Assembly (NCBI RefSeq): GCF_025717065.2
Contig: NZ_JAOVZO020000018.1
Coordinates: 806,001 to 870,000 of the forward strand
Source of the DNA: Tahibacter soli
GTDB taxonomy: Bacteria; Pseudomonadota; Gammaproteobacteria; Xanthomonadales; Rhodanobacteraceae
DNA: 64,000 bases
Reading direction: 5' to 3'
Shown here: positions 9,099 through 18,089 of the stretch, piece after piece
Layout of the letters: every line of letters starts with the position of its first letter
How positions within the stretch are numbered: the stretch's first letter is position 1
Notes under the pieces: generated by a model
Database searches by the model: none
What the model was told of the DNA's origin: nothing
The model's input: the letters and a program-made list of their open reading frames with translations, nothing else
Made by a program: the position numbers and the translations under genes

Positions 9099-9209
9099 AG
9101 AATAGGCGACGGCGCGAAAGGCGCATGATATCAGCCGCTTGGCACGTCGATACGAGGCGACCTGCGGCGCAATGTCTCATCCAGACCCCATCACCGCAGG
9201 AAAGCGACA

Positions 9210-10490
9210 GTGACCAATCCCCAACGCGTAGGCATCGTCGGCGGCATCCGCATCCCGTTCTGCCGCAACAACACCGCATATGCGGACGTCGGCAACCTCG
9301 GGATGTCGATCAAGACGCTCGGTGCGCTCGTCGAAAAATACGGCCTGCACGGCGTCGAAGTCGGCGAGGTCGCGATGGGCGCCGTCATCAAGCATTCGTC
9401 GGACTGGAACCTCGGTCGCGAAGCGACGCTGTCGTCGGGCCTCGCCCCCACGACCCCCGGCATCACGCTGCAGCGCGCCTGCGGCACCTCGCTCGACACG
9501 ACGATCCACATCGCCAACAAGATCGCGCTCGGCCAGATCGAATCGGGCGTCGCCGGCGGTTCGGATACGACGAGCGACGTGCCGATCGTCTACGGCCGCA
9601 AGCTGCAGCAGCGCATTCTCGCCGCCGCGCGCGCCAAATCGGCGCTCGACAAGGCCAAGGCGCTCGTCAAGGGCTTCAGCTTCGGCGAACTCAAGCCGAG
9701 CTTTCCGGGCGTCGCCGAGCCGCGCACCGGCAAGTCGATGGGCGATCACTGCGAGCTGATGGCGAAAGAGTGGAAGATTTCGCGCGAAGACCAGGACCGC
9801 CTCGCCTGGGAAAGCCACCAGAAGAGCGCCGCGGCGTATCAGCGCGGTTTCTTCAAGGACCTGATCGTTCCGTTCCGCAACGTCGAGCGCGACAACATCC
9901 TGCGCGCCGACACCACGCTCGAGAAAATGGCGACGCTCAAGCCCGCGTTCGACAAGACGTCGGGCCGCGGCACGCTGACCGCCGCCAATTCGACGCCGCT
10001 GACCGACGGCGCGTCCGCCGTGCTGCTGGCGAGCGAATCCTGGGCCGCGGCGCGCGGGCTTCCGATCCAGGCGTGGTTTGCGCACGCCGAGGTCGCCGCG
10101 GTCGATTTCGTGCACGGCGAGGGCCTCCTGATGGCGCCGACCGTCGCGGTGCCGCGCATGCTGAAGCGCGCGGGCCTGACGCTGCAGGACTTCGATTTCT
10201 ACGAAATCCACGAAGCGTTCGCCGCGCAGGTGCTGTGCACGCTGCGCGCGTGGGAAAGCGCCGACTACTGCAAGAACCGGCTCGGCCTCGACGCGCCGCT
10301 CGGTTCGATCGATCCGGCGAAGATGAACGTCAACGGCTCGTCGCTCGCGCTCGGCCATCCGTTCGCCGCGACCGGCGCGCGCATCGTCGCGACGCTCGCC
10401 AAGCTCCTCGAGGAGAAGGGCTCGGGTCGCGGGCTGATTTCGATCTGCACCGCCGGCGGCATGGGCGTGACGGCCATCCTGGAAAGGTGA
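9210..10490 (+). CDS. Acetyl-CoA C-acyltransferase (thiolase)
   Basis: A 426-residue thiolase. Nucleophile C91 lies in RACGTSL, and the catalytic histidines and second cysteine are H334 (EIHEAFAAQ), H383 (LGHPFAATG) and C413 (CTAGGMGV), so it should be active. The length and the spacing between C91 and H334 resemble FadI-type thiolases, which carry out the last step of fatty-acid beta-oxidation or acetoacetyl-CoA chemistry. The start is GTG at 9210, with AGGAAAG six bases upstream. No other beta-oxidation gene is adjacent, so the exact substrate length is open. Confidence 0.92.
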   Translation: MTNPQRVGIVGGIRIPFCRNNTAYADVGNLGMSIKTLGALVEKYGLHGVEVGEVAMGAVIKHSSDWNLGREATLSSGLAPTTPGITLQRACGTSLDTTIHIANKIALGQIESGVAGGSDTTSDVPIVYGRKLQQRILAAARAKSALDKAKALVKGFSFGELKPSFPGVAEPRTGKSMGDHCELMAKEWKISREDQDRLAWESHQKSAAAYQRGFFKDLIVPFRNVERDNILRADTTLEKMATLKPAFDKTSGRGTLTAANSTPLTDGASAVLLASESWAAARGLPIQAWFAHAEVAAVDFVHGEGLLMAPTVAVPRMLKRAGLTLQDFDFYEIHEAFAAQVLCTLRAWESADYCKNRLGLDAPLGSIDPAKMNVNGSSLALGHPFAATGARIVATLAKLLEEKGSGRGLISICTAGGMGVTAILER

Positions 10491-10582
10491 GTTTGTTCGT
10501 TCCGTCCCGTTGCGTCGTTCGTCTGAGGCGTTAAAGTCCACAACGAGAGCGGTCGCCGCGACGGCGGTGCGCGGGGAGAGAC

Positions 10583-11692
10583 ATGGACAAGCACGCTCTG
10601 ATTCTGACCGGCACGCTGCTGCCGGGCCACGAAGCCGACAAAACCTGGCCCGCGCTCGCGAGCTATTTCCGCATGGACGAGCACAAGGTCGCCGACCAGC
10701 TCGTGCCGCGCGCACCGGTGACGCTCAAGGAAAGCGAGGACCTCAAGAAACTGCAGGGCCTGCAGGACGGCCTCGTCGGCATCGGCGCGGAAAGCGAGAT
10801 CCATCCGCTCGACGAACGCGGCAGCGTGTTCGTCGTCATCGCGGGCCGGCCGCGCGGACCGGTGCCCTACGCGTTCGTCGCGTCACGCGTGGCGAGCGGC
10901 GACTGGCCGGGCACCGTCGAGGTCGCCGAGGTCGGCAGCGAACGCTGGCAGCCCTTCAGCCGCATGCAATCGTCGGCGGCACCGCCGCCCGCACCGCCGC
11001 CGCCGCGTGGCGAACCGCTCGAACACACGGCCTACACGCCGTCGTCGCACGAGCTGCAGCAGGCGTCGGCGAACTTCGCGCGACCGGCCGCGGCACGCGC
11101 CGCCGCGCAGCCGGACTACGACGCGCCGCGCGAGCGCGGCCTCGAACACGGCGAGATGCTGCCGGCCGGCGACGCGATCCACGCCGGCTTCTGGCGACGC
11201 GGCGCGGCGATGTTCCTCGATGCGCTGATCATCATGATCCCGAGCGCGATCCTCGCGGTCATCCCGTGGTTCGGCTGGATACTGCAGATCGTCGGCGTGT
11301 GGCTGTACTACGCGATGATGGAAAGCTCGCCGGCGCAGGCGACGTTCGGCAAGCAGGCGTTCGGCATCAAGGTCGTGGACGACTACGGCCGCCGCATCGA
11401 CTTCGCGCGCGCGACCGGTCGTCATTTCGCCAAGATTCTTTCGGCGATCGCGCTGATGATCGGCTACATCATGGCCGGTCTCACAGTGCGCAAGCAGGGC
11501 CTGCACGATTCGCTCGCGAGCTGCTGCGTCGTGTTCCGCGAGGTCGAACCCGACCGACCGCTGCCGACGGTCCGCGAACCGATGCCGTGGTACGGCTGGC
11601 TGCTCAACATCGTGTTCCTGACCTTGCCGCCGCTCTCGATCCTGTACTTCTTCTTCGTGCTCGTCGCGGGGCTCGGCGGCGGCTGGCACTGA
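10583..11692 (+). CDS. RDD-family membrane protein with an N-terminal cytoplasmic module
   Basis: 369 residues. Residues 1-80 form an uncharacterised soluble region beginning LILTGTLLPGHEADKTW. Residues about 85-127 resemble a GYF_2-type module (RGPVPYAFVASRVASGDWP ... WQPFS). A proline/alanine-rich linker (about 131-175) follows, then an RDD domain from about 200 with R205/R206, D213 and three to four hydrophobic segments, the last at about 337-363. RDD proteins are poorly understood inner-membrane proteins, some linked to ion transport. A GGGGAGAG site precedes the ATG. The gene ends before a strong two-way terminator. Function is unknown. Confidence 0.8.
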   Translation: MDKHALILTGTLLPGHEADKTWPALASYFRMDEHKVADQLVPRAPVTLKESEDLKKLQGLQDGLVGIGAESEIHPLDERGSVFVVIAGRPRGPVPYAFVASRVASGDWPGTVEVAEVGSERWQPFSRMQSSAAPPPAPPPPRGEPLEHTAYTPSSHELQQASANFARPAAARAAAQPDYDAPRERGLEHGEMLPAGDAIHAGFWRRGAAMFLDALIIMIPSAILAVIPWFGWILQIVGVWLYYAMMESSPAQATFGKQAFGIKVVDDYGRRIDFARATGRHFAKILSAIALMIGYIMAGLTVRKQGLHDSLASCCVVFREVEPDRPLPTVREPMPWYGWLLNIVFLTLPPLSILYFFFVLVAGLGGGWH

Positions 11693-11723
11693 CGCGTCGC
11701 GAATCGCTCGGCGTCCACGAACG

Positions 11724-11754
11724 AAAAAACCCCGGCGCGAGGCCGGGGTTTTTT
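11724..11754. terminator. Bidirectional rho-independent terminator
   Basis: A-run, stem CCCCGGC / GCCGGGG with a five-base loop at 11730-11748, then a T-run. Tracts on both sides allow termination of the RDD gene (+) and the DUF1232 gene (-), which converge here. Confidence 0.9.
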
Positions 11755-11771
11755 CTTCATGGCGGGTTCGA

Positions 11772-12347
11772 TCAGCCGAACTTGAACAGCGTCGGCTTCC
11801 AGCCGCCCGCGCCGCTGTACGAGTCGCGGCGGCGGCGGCGCATGCGGTCCTGCAGCTCTTCGCGGCGGCCTTCGAGCCAGTCGGCGCGCTCGATCGAATG
11901 ATCGGCCGGGTCGACGCCGTGGCGGCGCGCTTCGGAATTGCGGAAGTCGCAGAAGTCGTCGTACGCGTCGAGTTCGTGCTTGAGCTCGCGCACGCACAGC
12001 TCGATCATGATCGCGTCGTCGAGGAAGCCGAGCACCGGCACGGTGTCGGGAATCACGTCCTTCGGGTCGGCGAAATAGGTCAGCGCGGAGAGCACGCGCG
12101 TCTTGTCTTCTTCCGGCAGCGCCCAGCCCGCGTCGTGCACCATCGAGATCATCGCGTCGAGCTTGGAGAGGCGTTCGGCGATGAACCCCGGCACCTGCAC
12201 GCCGGCCGAATCGGCGAGCAGCTTCTTGGCGGCGTCGGTGACCTGCTGCGGCGACAGGTGCTTGGTTTCTTCCTGCGCCTTGCGCATGCCGTCGATGAAG
12301 TGCTGCAGGTCGGCGTCGCCGAGGTCGATCGTGATGGAAAGGGACAT
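11772..12347 (-). CDS. DUF1232 (YkvA-like) protein
   Basis: 191 residues. The diagnostic block YFADPKDVIPDTVPVLGFLDD lies at about 91-111, the hallmark of DUF1232/YkvA, followed by a weakly hydrophobic helix. The N-terminal 80 residues are helical and charged; the C-terminus is arginine-rich and basic (MRRRRRDS). YkvA-type proteins have no firmly established function. No clear ribosome binding site precedes the ATG. It shares the terminator at 11724-11754 with the convergent RDD gene. Confidence 0.85.
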   Translation of the reverse strand: MSLSITIDLGDADLQHFIDGMRKAQEETKHLSPQQVTDAAKKLLADSAGVQVPGFIAERLSKLDAMISMVHDAGWALPEEDKTRVLSALTYFADPKDVIPDTVPVLGFLDDAIMIELCVRELKHELDAYDDFCDFRNSEARRHGVDPADHSIERADWLEGRREELQDRMRRRRRDSYSGAGGWKPTLFKFG

Positions 12348-12469
12348 GAGAGAAGGTCCGGCTGGTCGGAGAGATTCGGCAGACTAGCCAGCGACCCCGG
12401 CCTAGTCAATTCGGCTTGTGGCGAGTGGCCGTGCGGTCCGCCCGGGGAAGCGGCAATGACGCGTTTTCG

Positions 12470-14299
12470 CTACAGAATGCCGACGAGCCCGGCCCCGAAC
12501 GCCGTGACGATGCGGGTATAGATCGTCTTGAGCGGCAGGTCGACTTCGGGGAAGTCGCCGACGTCCTCGTAGCAGTCGTAGAAATCCGGGGCGTTGGCGC
12601 GGCGCGGTTCGCAGCCCGGCTTGAGTTCGAAACTCGTGGCGTAGCGGAACGGCCAGAAGTCGAACAGCGGCAGCGCCGTGGAAAAGTCGGAAATCGCGTT
12701 GTTGATGCGCTCGAAGAACACCGGCCGCGGGCGCTTGGCGATCGTCCAGGCGTTTTGCGGCGCGGCGTCGCGCAGGATCGACGCGCGCAGCGCCCGCGCG
12801 AACGGCACGTCGTGGATGATGAAACCCGATTCGGTGTTGTAGTTGTCCGAGCGCGGGTCGAAGTTGTGCGAGCCGATCAGCGTGACGGCGCCGTCGATGA
12901 CGATCGACTTGGCGTGCAGGCCCACGCGCACGCCGTCGCTCTTGAGCGGCGTCTTGTCGAACTTGCGGTAGCGGTCGCCCGTGTCGCCGCCGGCGAGCGC
13001 GGCGTAGCCGATGATCATCTCCCGCGCGTCGGCCGGAAACGGCTTGAACTCGTGGATCTCGAAGTGGAAATCCTTGATATAGCGCTTTTTGTACTTGTGC
13101 GACAGCGCGTAGACGTAGAACGCGTCGGTCGCCGCGAGCGAGTTCGTCGACACGATCACGCGCAGTTCGGGGTGCCGGTGCCGCAGCTCGCGAAACACCT
13201 TGCGCGCCGGTCGGCTGATCACGAGATACGGCGTCTGCATGACGATTTCGCGCTGCGCCTCGTCGAGCAGGCCGATGATGTGCTGCGTCAGCGCCTGGTC
13301 GGCGCTGTTGGCGGGGTCGAGCGGCTTGTCCGGCGAATCGGAGAAGTAGTCGACCTCGCCGACCGGGAACGCCGCCTTGGCGAAGTGCGCGTCGATCCAC
13401 GCGATATCGTCGGCCTGCGCCGACAGCGCCGCGACGCGGTCGGGCCGCGCCCAGTGCGGCGTCGACCACGGCGCCGCTTCGGCCGCGCGCGGCGACAGCA
13501 CGCGGCGGTTGACGTCTTTCAACCGCGACATCGTGCGCGTGCGCTCGTGCGTCCAGAACGCCTCGAAGGACGCGTGCATCTGGCGGCCGGCCATCGGGCC
13601 GGTCACGAGCACGTCGCGGTCGCGGTAGTCGAATTCCTCGTCCCAGTCGAAATAGCGGTTCTCGTAGTTGCGTCCGCCGGCGATGCCGGTTTCGTCGTCG
13701 ATCAGCAGCAGCTTGTTGTGCATGCGCTGGTTGAAGCGGAAGAAGCAGCACAGGATGTTCGCGGCGAATTCGAGCGGCGGCGTCGCGGCCTTGTCGAAAG
13801 CGGGGTTGTACAGGCGCAGCTCGAAGTTCGCGTGCGCGCGCGCGAGCCGCGCAAGCAGCGTGTCGTCGTCGATCGAGAACAACTGGTCGGCGAGCACGCG
13901 CACGCGCACGCCGCGGCGCGCGGCCTTGATCAGTTCGTCGAGCACGAGATAGCCCGCGTCGTCCTCGGCGAAGATGAACGTCTGCAGGTCGATGCTGCGC
14001 CGCGCGCTGCGGATCAGGTGCACGCGCAGCGCGAGCGAGTCGGCGCCGGTGTCGAGCAGGTTCGCGTAGTGCGCGGGCTTGCCGCTCGCGGTCGCTTCGA
14101 CCGCCCTCGCATACAGTCCCCGGTACGGCGAATCGGCCGCGCACCGGTCGGTAGCCGGGCACGAGACGGCGTAGTCCTGCTGCGCGAGGATCGTCGCGTC
14201 GGCGCGGCGCACGCGTTCGCGCGACAGCGTGCAGCCGGCGCTGGCCGTCAGCGCGGCGAGCGCGACCGCAATGCACAGATGTCGGATCAGCGAGTGCAT
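12470..14299 (-). CDS. Phospholipase D-family lipoprotein, cardiolipin synthase C-like
   Basis: 609 residues with a lipoprotein signal (lipobox LTASAGC, lipidated C23). Two complete HKD motifs are present, H194-x-K196-x4-D201 and H462-x-K464-x4-D469, each followed by the usual GG/GSxN stretch (AGGRNYENRYFD, IGSHNFDPRSDN). The order and spacing match ClsC/YmdC-type enzymes, which transfer phosphatidyl groups between phospholipids to form cardiolipin. ClsC works with YmdB in Escherichia coli; no such partner is adjacent here. The lipoprotein signal would anchor it in the envelope rather than the cytoplasm. A phospholipase D with another acceptor is the main alternative. Confidence 0.85.
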   Translation of the reverse strand: MHSLIRHLCIAVALAALTASAGCTLSRERVRRADATILAQQDYAVSCPATDRCAADSPYRGLYARAVEATASGKPAHYANLLDTGADSLALRVHLIRSARRSIDLQTFIFAEDDAGYLVLDELIKAARRGVRVRVLADQLFSIDDDTLLARLARAHANFELRLYNPAFDKAATPPLEFAANILCCFFRFNQRMHNKLLLIDDETGIAGGRNYENRYFDWDEEFDYRDRDVLVTGPMAGRQMHASFEAFWTHERTRTMSRLKDVNRRVLSPRAAEAAPWSTPHWARPDRVAALSAQADDIAWIDAHFAKAAFPVGEVDYFSDSPDKPLDPANSADQALTQHIIGLLDEAQREIVMQTPYLVISRPARKVFRELRHRHPELRVIVSTNSLAATDAFYVYALSHKYKKRYIKDFHFEIHEFKPFPADAREMIIGYAALAGGDTGDRYRKFDKTPLKSDGVRVGLHAKSIVIDGAVTLIGSHNFDPRSDNYNTESGFIIHDVPFARALRASILRDAAPQNAWTIAKRPRPVFFERINNAISDFSTALPLFDFWPFRYATSFELKPGCEPRRANAPDFYDCYEDVGDFPEVDLPLKTIYTRIVTAFGAGLVGIL

Positions 14300-14368
14300 C
14301 GGCGTCGGGGGCAGCCGGTCGAAGGGCGCGCAGTGTAACGGCTGCGGCGGGCGGGGTGGCCCACCGCG

Positions 14369-14950
14369 CTACGAAGACCCGCCGCTCGGCGCCGCATAGA
14401 TGCGAAAGTGCAGGCGCACCTTGTCCGACAGCGTCGCGCGGCGCGAGGTCATGCCGAATTCGCTGCGTTCGATGACGCCGTCGGCGAGCACCGGGCAGTC
14501 GACCGCGGCGCGGCCGGGGCATTCGGACGCGCGCAGGTTCCAGCGCGTCTGCCGCGTCACGCCGCGCACGGTGAGGTTGCCGACGATGTCGCCGCCGAGG
14601 TCGAGCGTGGCGAGCGGAAACGGCTCGGACTCGAAGCGGATTTCCGGATGCGCCGCAACGTCGAAGAATTCCGGCGAGCGCACCCATTCCTCGTAGCTTT
14701 CGCGGCGCATGTCGACGCCGCGCGCGTCGATGCGCGCCTCGACCCTGGCGCTCTGCGCCGCGCGGTCGAGCCGCACGCTGCCGTTGACCGTGCCGAACTT
14801 GCCGTGGACGTCGAACATCCACAGCACGCGCACGTCGAACTCGGCGAGCGAGCGCTGCGGATCGAGCGGCACGGTCGACGCCTCCTGCGCGGCGGCAGGC
14901 AGCGCCGCCGCGAGCAGGAGCGAACCGATCGAAAAACGAAAGCGCGGCAT
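14369..14950 (-). CDS. YceI-family periplasmic protein
   Basis: 193 residues with a cleavable signal peptide (about 1-22, ending AAAQ). The rest is the YceI lipocalin-like barrel: SLAEFDVRVLWMFDVHGKF early, then SPEFFDVAAHPEIRFES and GNLTVRGVTRQ. Members bind isoprenoid-like lipids such as polyprenyl quinones in the periplasm; some are induced by base or osmotic stress. It lies seven bases downstream of sixA on the same strand and is probably cotranscribed. No cytochrome b561 partner is next to it. Confidence 0.88.
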   Translation of the reverse strand: MPRFRFSIGSLLLAAALPAAAQEASTVPLDPQRSLAEFDVRVLWMFDVHGKFGTVNGSVRLDRAAQSARVEARIDARGVDMRRESYEEWVRSPEFFDVAAHPEIRFESEPFPLATLDLGGDIVGNLTVRGVTRQTRWNLRASECPGRAAVDCPVLADGVIERSEFGMTSRRATLSDKVRLHFRIYAAPSGGSS

Positions 14951-14957
14951 TGCGCGG

Positions 14958-15428
14958 TCAGGGCGACCAGAACGCCTTCAGACGGCCGGCGCCCGGTTCG
15001 ATGTCGCCGCCGATCTCGAACCACGCGATGCCGGCCGGCGGCACGCCGCGAAACTCGCCGGACTGGCCGGTCGCGAGCAGCGCCACGAGCGTTTCGATGC
15101 CGGGATTGTGGCCGACCAGCAGCACCTGGCTCGGCTCGTTGTGGGCGTCGAGCAGGCTCATGAGATTGCCCGCGGTCGCCTCGTAGATGGCCGGTTCGTA
15201 GCGCGTATCGGCGTAGTCGATGCGGGCGAGCACGCGCTCGAGCGTCTGGCGCGTGCGCACCGAGGGCGAGCACAGCACCCGCAGCGGATGCGCGCGATGC
15301 GACTTGAGCCACGCGCCGGCGGCGTCGGCTTCGGCCTCGCCGGTCAGGCTCAGGGGTCGATCGCTGTCGGCCTGCCCGGACTGGGCGTTCGCCGCGTGCG
15401 CATGGCGCAGCAGGATGAGTTCGTGCAT
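14958..15428 (-). CDS. sixA: Phosphohistidine phosphatase SixA-like
   Basis: 156 residues, the usual size of SixA. The histidine-phosphatase motif is LLRHAHA with R8-H9 as phospho-acceptor region (RHA rather than the common RHG), and the second catalytic histidine is H107 in LLVGHNPG. SixA removes phosphate from histidine phosphotransfer proteins such as ArcB or PTS-Ntr components. Here its target is unknown. It is followed closely by the YceI gene. Confidence 0.85.
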   Translation of the reverse strand: MHELILLRHAHAANAQSGQADSDRPLSLTGEAEADAAGAWLKSHRAHPLRVLCSPSVRTRQTLERVLARIDYADTRYEPAIYEATAGNLMSLLDAHNEPSQVLLVGHNPGIETLVALLATGQSGEFRGVPPAGIAWFEIGGDIEPGAGRLKAFWSP

Positions 15429-15506
15429 GGCGGGTGGCTCCTCTCCCTTGTCGTTGTCCCTATGTTGCCCGAACGCCGCGGCGCTGTGGCGACATGCGCC
15501 GGCGTG

Positions 15507-17201
15507 CTAAGGCACTTTTTCGAATACGTAGCCCGAGTAGGTGACGCGCGGCGCCTCGCCCGGTTGCACGTCGAGACGTTCGCCCAGGAGCGGCCCTACG
15601 CCCGGCACGCGCAGGCGTTCGCCGTCGGGCTCCAGCGGCACGCGCGTTTCGAGAAACGGCAGGCTGTCGAGCGCGTAGTTCGCCGTGAGCACACCATCGG
15701 ACTCGTCGATACGCATCGTCTGAATGCCGAGCTCTTCGGTCAGCTTGTCGGGATTGGTCAGGCGATACCGCCCGGCGAGCCGCCGCCAAGGTTCGGCGAG
15801 CGCCGGCGGATTCCACGCGCTGCCGAGCAGAAAGCGCTGGCGCGGCGCCCAGCCCATCAGGATGCGGCGCCCGTCGACGCGCGCCGGCGCGACGAGCACG
15901 CGGCGCAGAAACCCGAAGTCGAGCGGAATGCCGAGAATTTTCAGGTGCAGGCGATACCAGCCGTCGTCGCGGCGCTCGGCCGCGAGGCGCAGGCCGAGCA
16001 CGCGCGCGTCGAAGCCGTCGTCGGTCGGGCTCGTCGCGACGAGGCCGGCCGGCGTCGCGTAGCTCGACGCGGCCGAGTCGGGCGCGATGCCGGCGGGCCA
16101 GTCGACGGTCGCCGGCGGCGCCGCGTCGCGCTCGCGCGGCGCGATGCCGAGCGTCGCCTTGAGATACGCGTCGCGCAGCTTCGGCACGACCTCGTCGACG
16201 AGGTCGGCCGCGTCGGCCGCGTTCGCGAGCACGATCACGGCGACGCGCCGTTCGAACAACAGATCGATGCGACCGCGAAAGCCCGGATAGAACGACGTCA
16301 ATCGCGCGATGCGGCCGACGCCGGGCCGCGGATCGGCGAACACGGAGAACGCCAGGCCGTTGCGATAGTCGAGATCGAGCGGCGTCGCCGTGCCGGATTC
16401 TTCGTACAGCGGCACGTAGCGCGCCGCGTCCGGGCCGGTCAGGTGCCCGGCGAAGCGTGCGAGGTCGTCGAGGCTGGCCTTGAGGCCGAGGGCGGCCTGT
16501 TCGCGCGCGAGCGTCGGCGCGAGCACCTTGCCCTTGCGATGGCCGCGCGCGTCGTCGTCGCGCGGATCGAAGCCCGCGGCGCCGAGACCGAGCGGTTCGA
16601 GCACGCGCTCGCGCAGCAGCTGCGGATACGGGGCCTTGCCGGCCGCGGCGAGCGCCTGCGCCGCCAGTTCCACGCCGATGTTCGAATACGCGTAGACGAG
16701 ACCCGGCGGCTGCGCGAAGTACAGTGCGTCGGCCGGCAGCGGCGCGGCCGGTTCGTCGGCGGTGCGGTACATGCCCGCGTAGCGGTTCGGCGGCAGACCG
16801 CCGTGATGCGTCAGGAGGCGCCGCAGCGTCAGGCCCGCCGCGTCGCCGCCGGCGATGGCGAGATCCGGCAGGTAGCGCGTGACCGGCGCGTCGAGATCGA
16901 CCGTACCGTCGGCCGCCATGCGCACGGCTAGCGCGGCGAGCAGCGGTTTGGACAGATCGCCGGCCGCGTGGCGCGTCGCGTTCGTCAGCGCGCGCTTCGT
17001 GCCGCGGTCGGCCTGGCCGAAGCTTTCGGCCCACAGCGTCTTGCCGTCGACGACGAGCGCCAGCGCGATGCCGGGCGCCTTGCGCGACGCCGCCATGCCG
17101 GCGATGTCGTCGCGGATCGACGCCTTCACGGCGTCGACGGGTTCGGCGGAGCGGGCGTCGGCGCAAGCGAACGCGGCGATGATCAGAAGGAGGGCGCGCA
17201 T
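15507..17201 (-). CDS. Secreted beta-lactamase-fold protein lacking the catalytic serine
   Basis: 564 residues with an N-terminal signal peptide (about 1-19). Residues about 25-340 follow the serine beta-lactamase/PBP4* fold: PGIALALVVDGK, LTLRRLLTHHGGLP and the Tyr-x-Asn motif Y172-S-N174. Where the family has SxxK, this protein reads G81-D82-L-S-K85, so the nucleophile is Asp (codon GAT). Either it is a pseudo-enzyme that binds peptide or cell-wall ligands, or catalysis is altered. The C-terminal 200 residues are beta-rich and of unknown role. It is a single gene with no antibiotic-resistance context. Confidence 0.8.
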   Translation of the reverse strand: MRALLLIIAAFACADARSAEPVDAVKASIRDDIAGMAASRKAPGIALALVVDGKTLWAESFGQADRGTKRALTNATRHAAGDLSKPLLAALAVRMAADGTVDLDAPVTRYLPDLAIAGGDAAGLTLRRLLTHHGGLPPNRYAGMYRTADEPAAPLPADALYFAQPPGLVYAYSNIGVELAAQALAAAGKAPYPQLLRERVLEPLGLGAAGFDPRDDDARGHRKGKVLAPTLAREQAALGLKASLDDLARFAGHLTGPDAARYVPLYEESGTATPLDLDYRNGLAFSVFADPRPGVGRIARLTSFYPGFRGRIDLLFERRVAVIVLANAADAADLVDEVVPKLRDAYLKATLGIAPRERDAAPPATVDWPAGIAPDSAASSYATPAGLVATSPTDDGFDARVLGLRLAAERRDDGWYRLHLKILGIPLDFGFLRRVLVAPARVDGRRILMGWAPRQRFLLGSAWNPPALAEPWRRLAGRYRLTNPDKLTEELGIQTMRIDESDGVLTANYALDSLPFLETRVPLEPDGERLRVPGVGPLLGERLDVQPGEAPRVTYSGYVFEKVP

Positions 17202-17256
17202 CCCCGGAGTGTGCCCGAACCGCGTCGCGACCTGATGACGCGACGCTGACCGGCCG

Positions 17257-17889
17257 TCACTCCTGCTTCTTGAGCCACTTGAACAGCGGTTTCCAGTCTT
17301 CCTGGTGCAGGCGCACCGGTTCGGAGTGGTAGTCGAACAGGCTCTTGCCGATGCCGGTCGCGAGCACGTAGCCCTGCGTGTCGCGAATCTGCGCGACGAC
17401 GGGAAACGCGAACTCGCTCATCGCCGCGAGCGCCTGCTGGCTCGCGTGCGTCCACGGCCGCAGCCGGTTCGCGACCACGCCGACCGGCACCTTGCCGCGC
17501 TTGATGCGGGAAAGATCGGCCAGTTCCGCGAGAAACGGCGCGCTCGCGTCGAGATCGAACGGCGACGGCAGCACCGGCACGAGCACGGCGTCGACGTAGT
17601 CGAGCAGCTCGTCGATGTCTTCCGGCCGCGCGCCGGCGGCGGTGTCGACGATCAGGCGCTGGGCGTCGCCGGGCACCCGGTCGCGCCAGCCGCGCCGCGT
17701 GCCGTCGAGCGGCAGGACCGCGTGTTCGCTGCCGGCACGCAGTTCGCACCAGCGGCGGCTCGATCCGAGCCGGTCGCAGTCGACGAGCACGGTGTTCTTG
17801 CCGGAAACCGCGTAGTACGCGGCGAGGTGCGTGGCGAGCGTGGTCTTGCCGCAACCACCCTTGGAACTGGCAATCAGGACTTTCAGCAT
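17257..17889 (-). CDS. Orphan ParA-family ATPase
   Basis: 210 residues with a deviant Walker A motif SKGGCGKTT (9-17), the signature lysine at 10, a Walker-A' D37 region (LVDCD) and a switch motif LIVDTAAG (79-86). It matches short ParA/Soj-like proteins that position cargo on the nucleoid or at the pole. No ParB-like partner is adjacent, and the canonical parAB pair is 10 kb away, so this copy probably serves another cargo. The ATG at 17889 is preceded by a GAGGA site; the frame continues upstream but looks non-coding. Confidence 0.87.
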   Translation of the reverse strand: MLKVLIASSKGGCGKTTLATHLAAYYAVSGKNTVLVDCDRLGSSRRWCELRAGSEHAVLPLDGTRRGWRDRVPGDAQRLIVDTAAGARPEDIDELLDYVDAVLVPVLPSPFDLDASAPFLAELADLSRIKRGKVPVGVVANRLRPWTHASQQALAAMSEFAFPVVAQIRDTQGYVLATGIGKSLFDYHSEPVRLHQEDWKPLFKWLKKQE

Positions 17890-18089
17890 CGAGGCGTCCT
17901 CGCGTGGCCGAACGCCGCCGAGGGTACACCTGTCGCTTTGTGCAGGAAAATCGGGCCGTTCGCGGTTCCGGGCCGTACGGCTACGGATTCGACGCCGCGA
18001 TCGACGCGCCGGCGCGCCGCAGCTGGCACCCGGGAACCTCGGTCTCGTCGCCGCCGGCGGACCGGGCGACAGCGCCGCGTCGGCCGACT

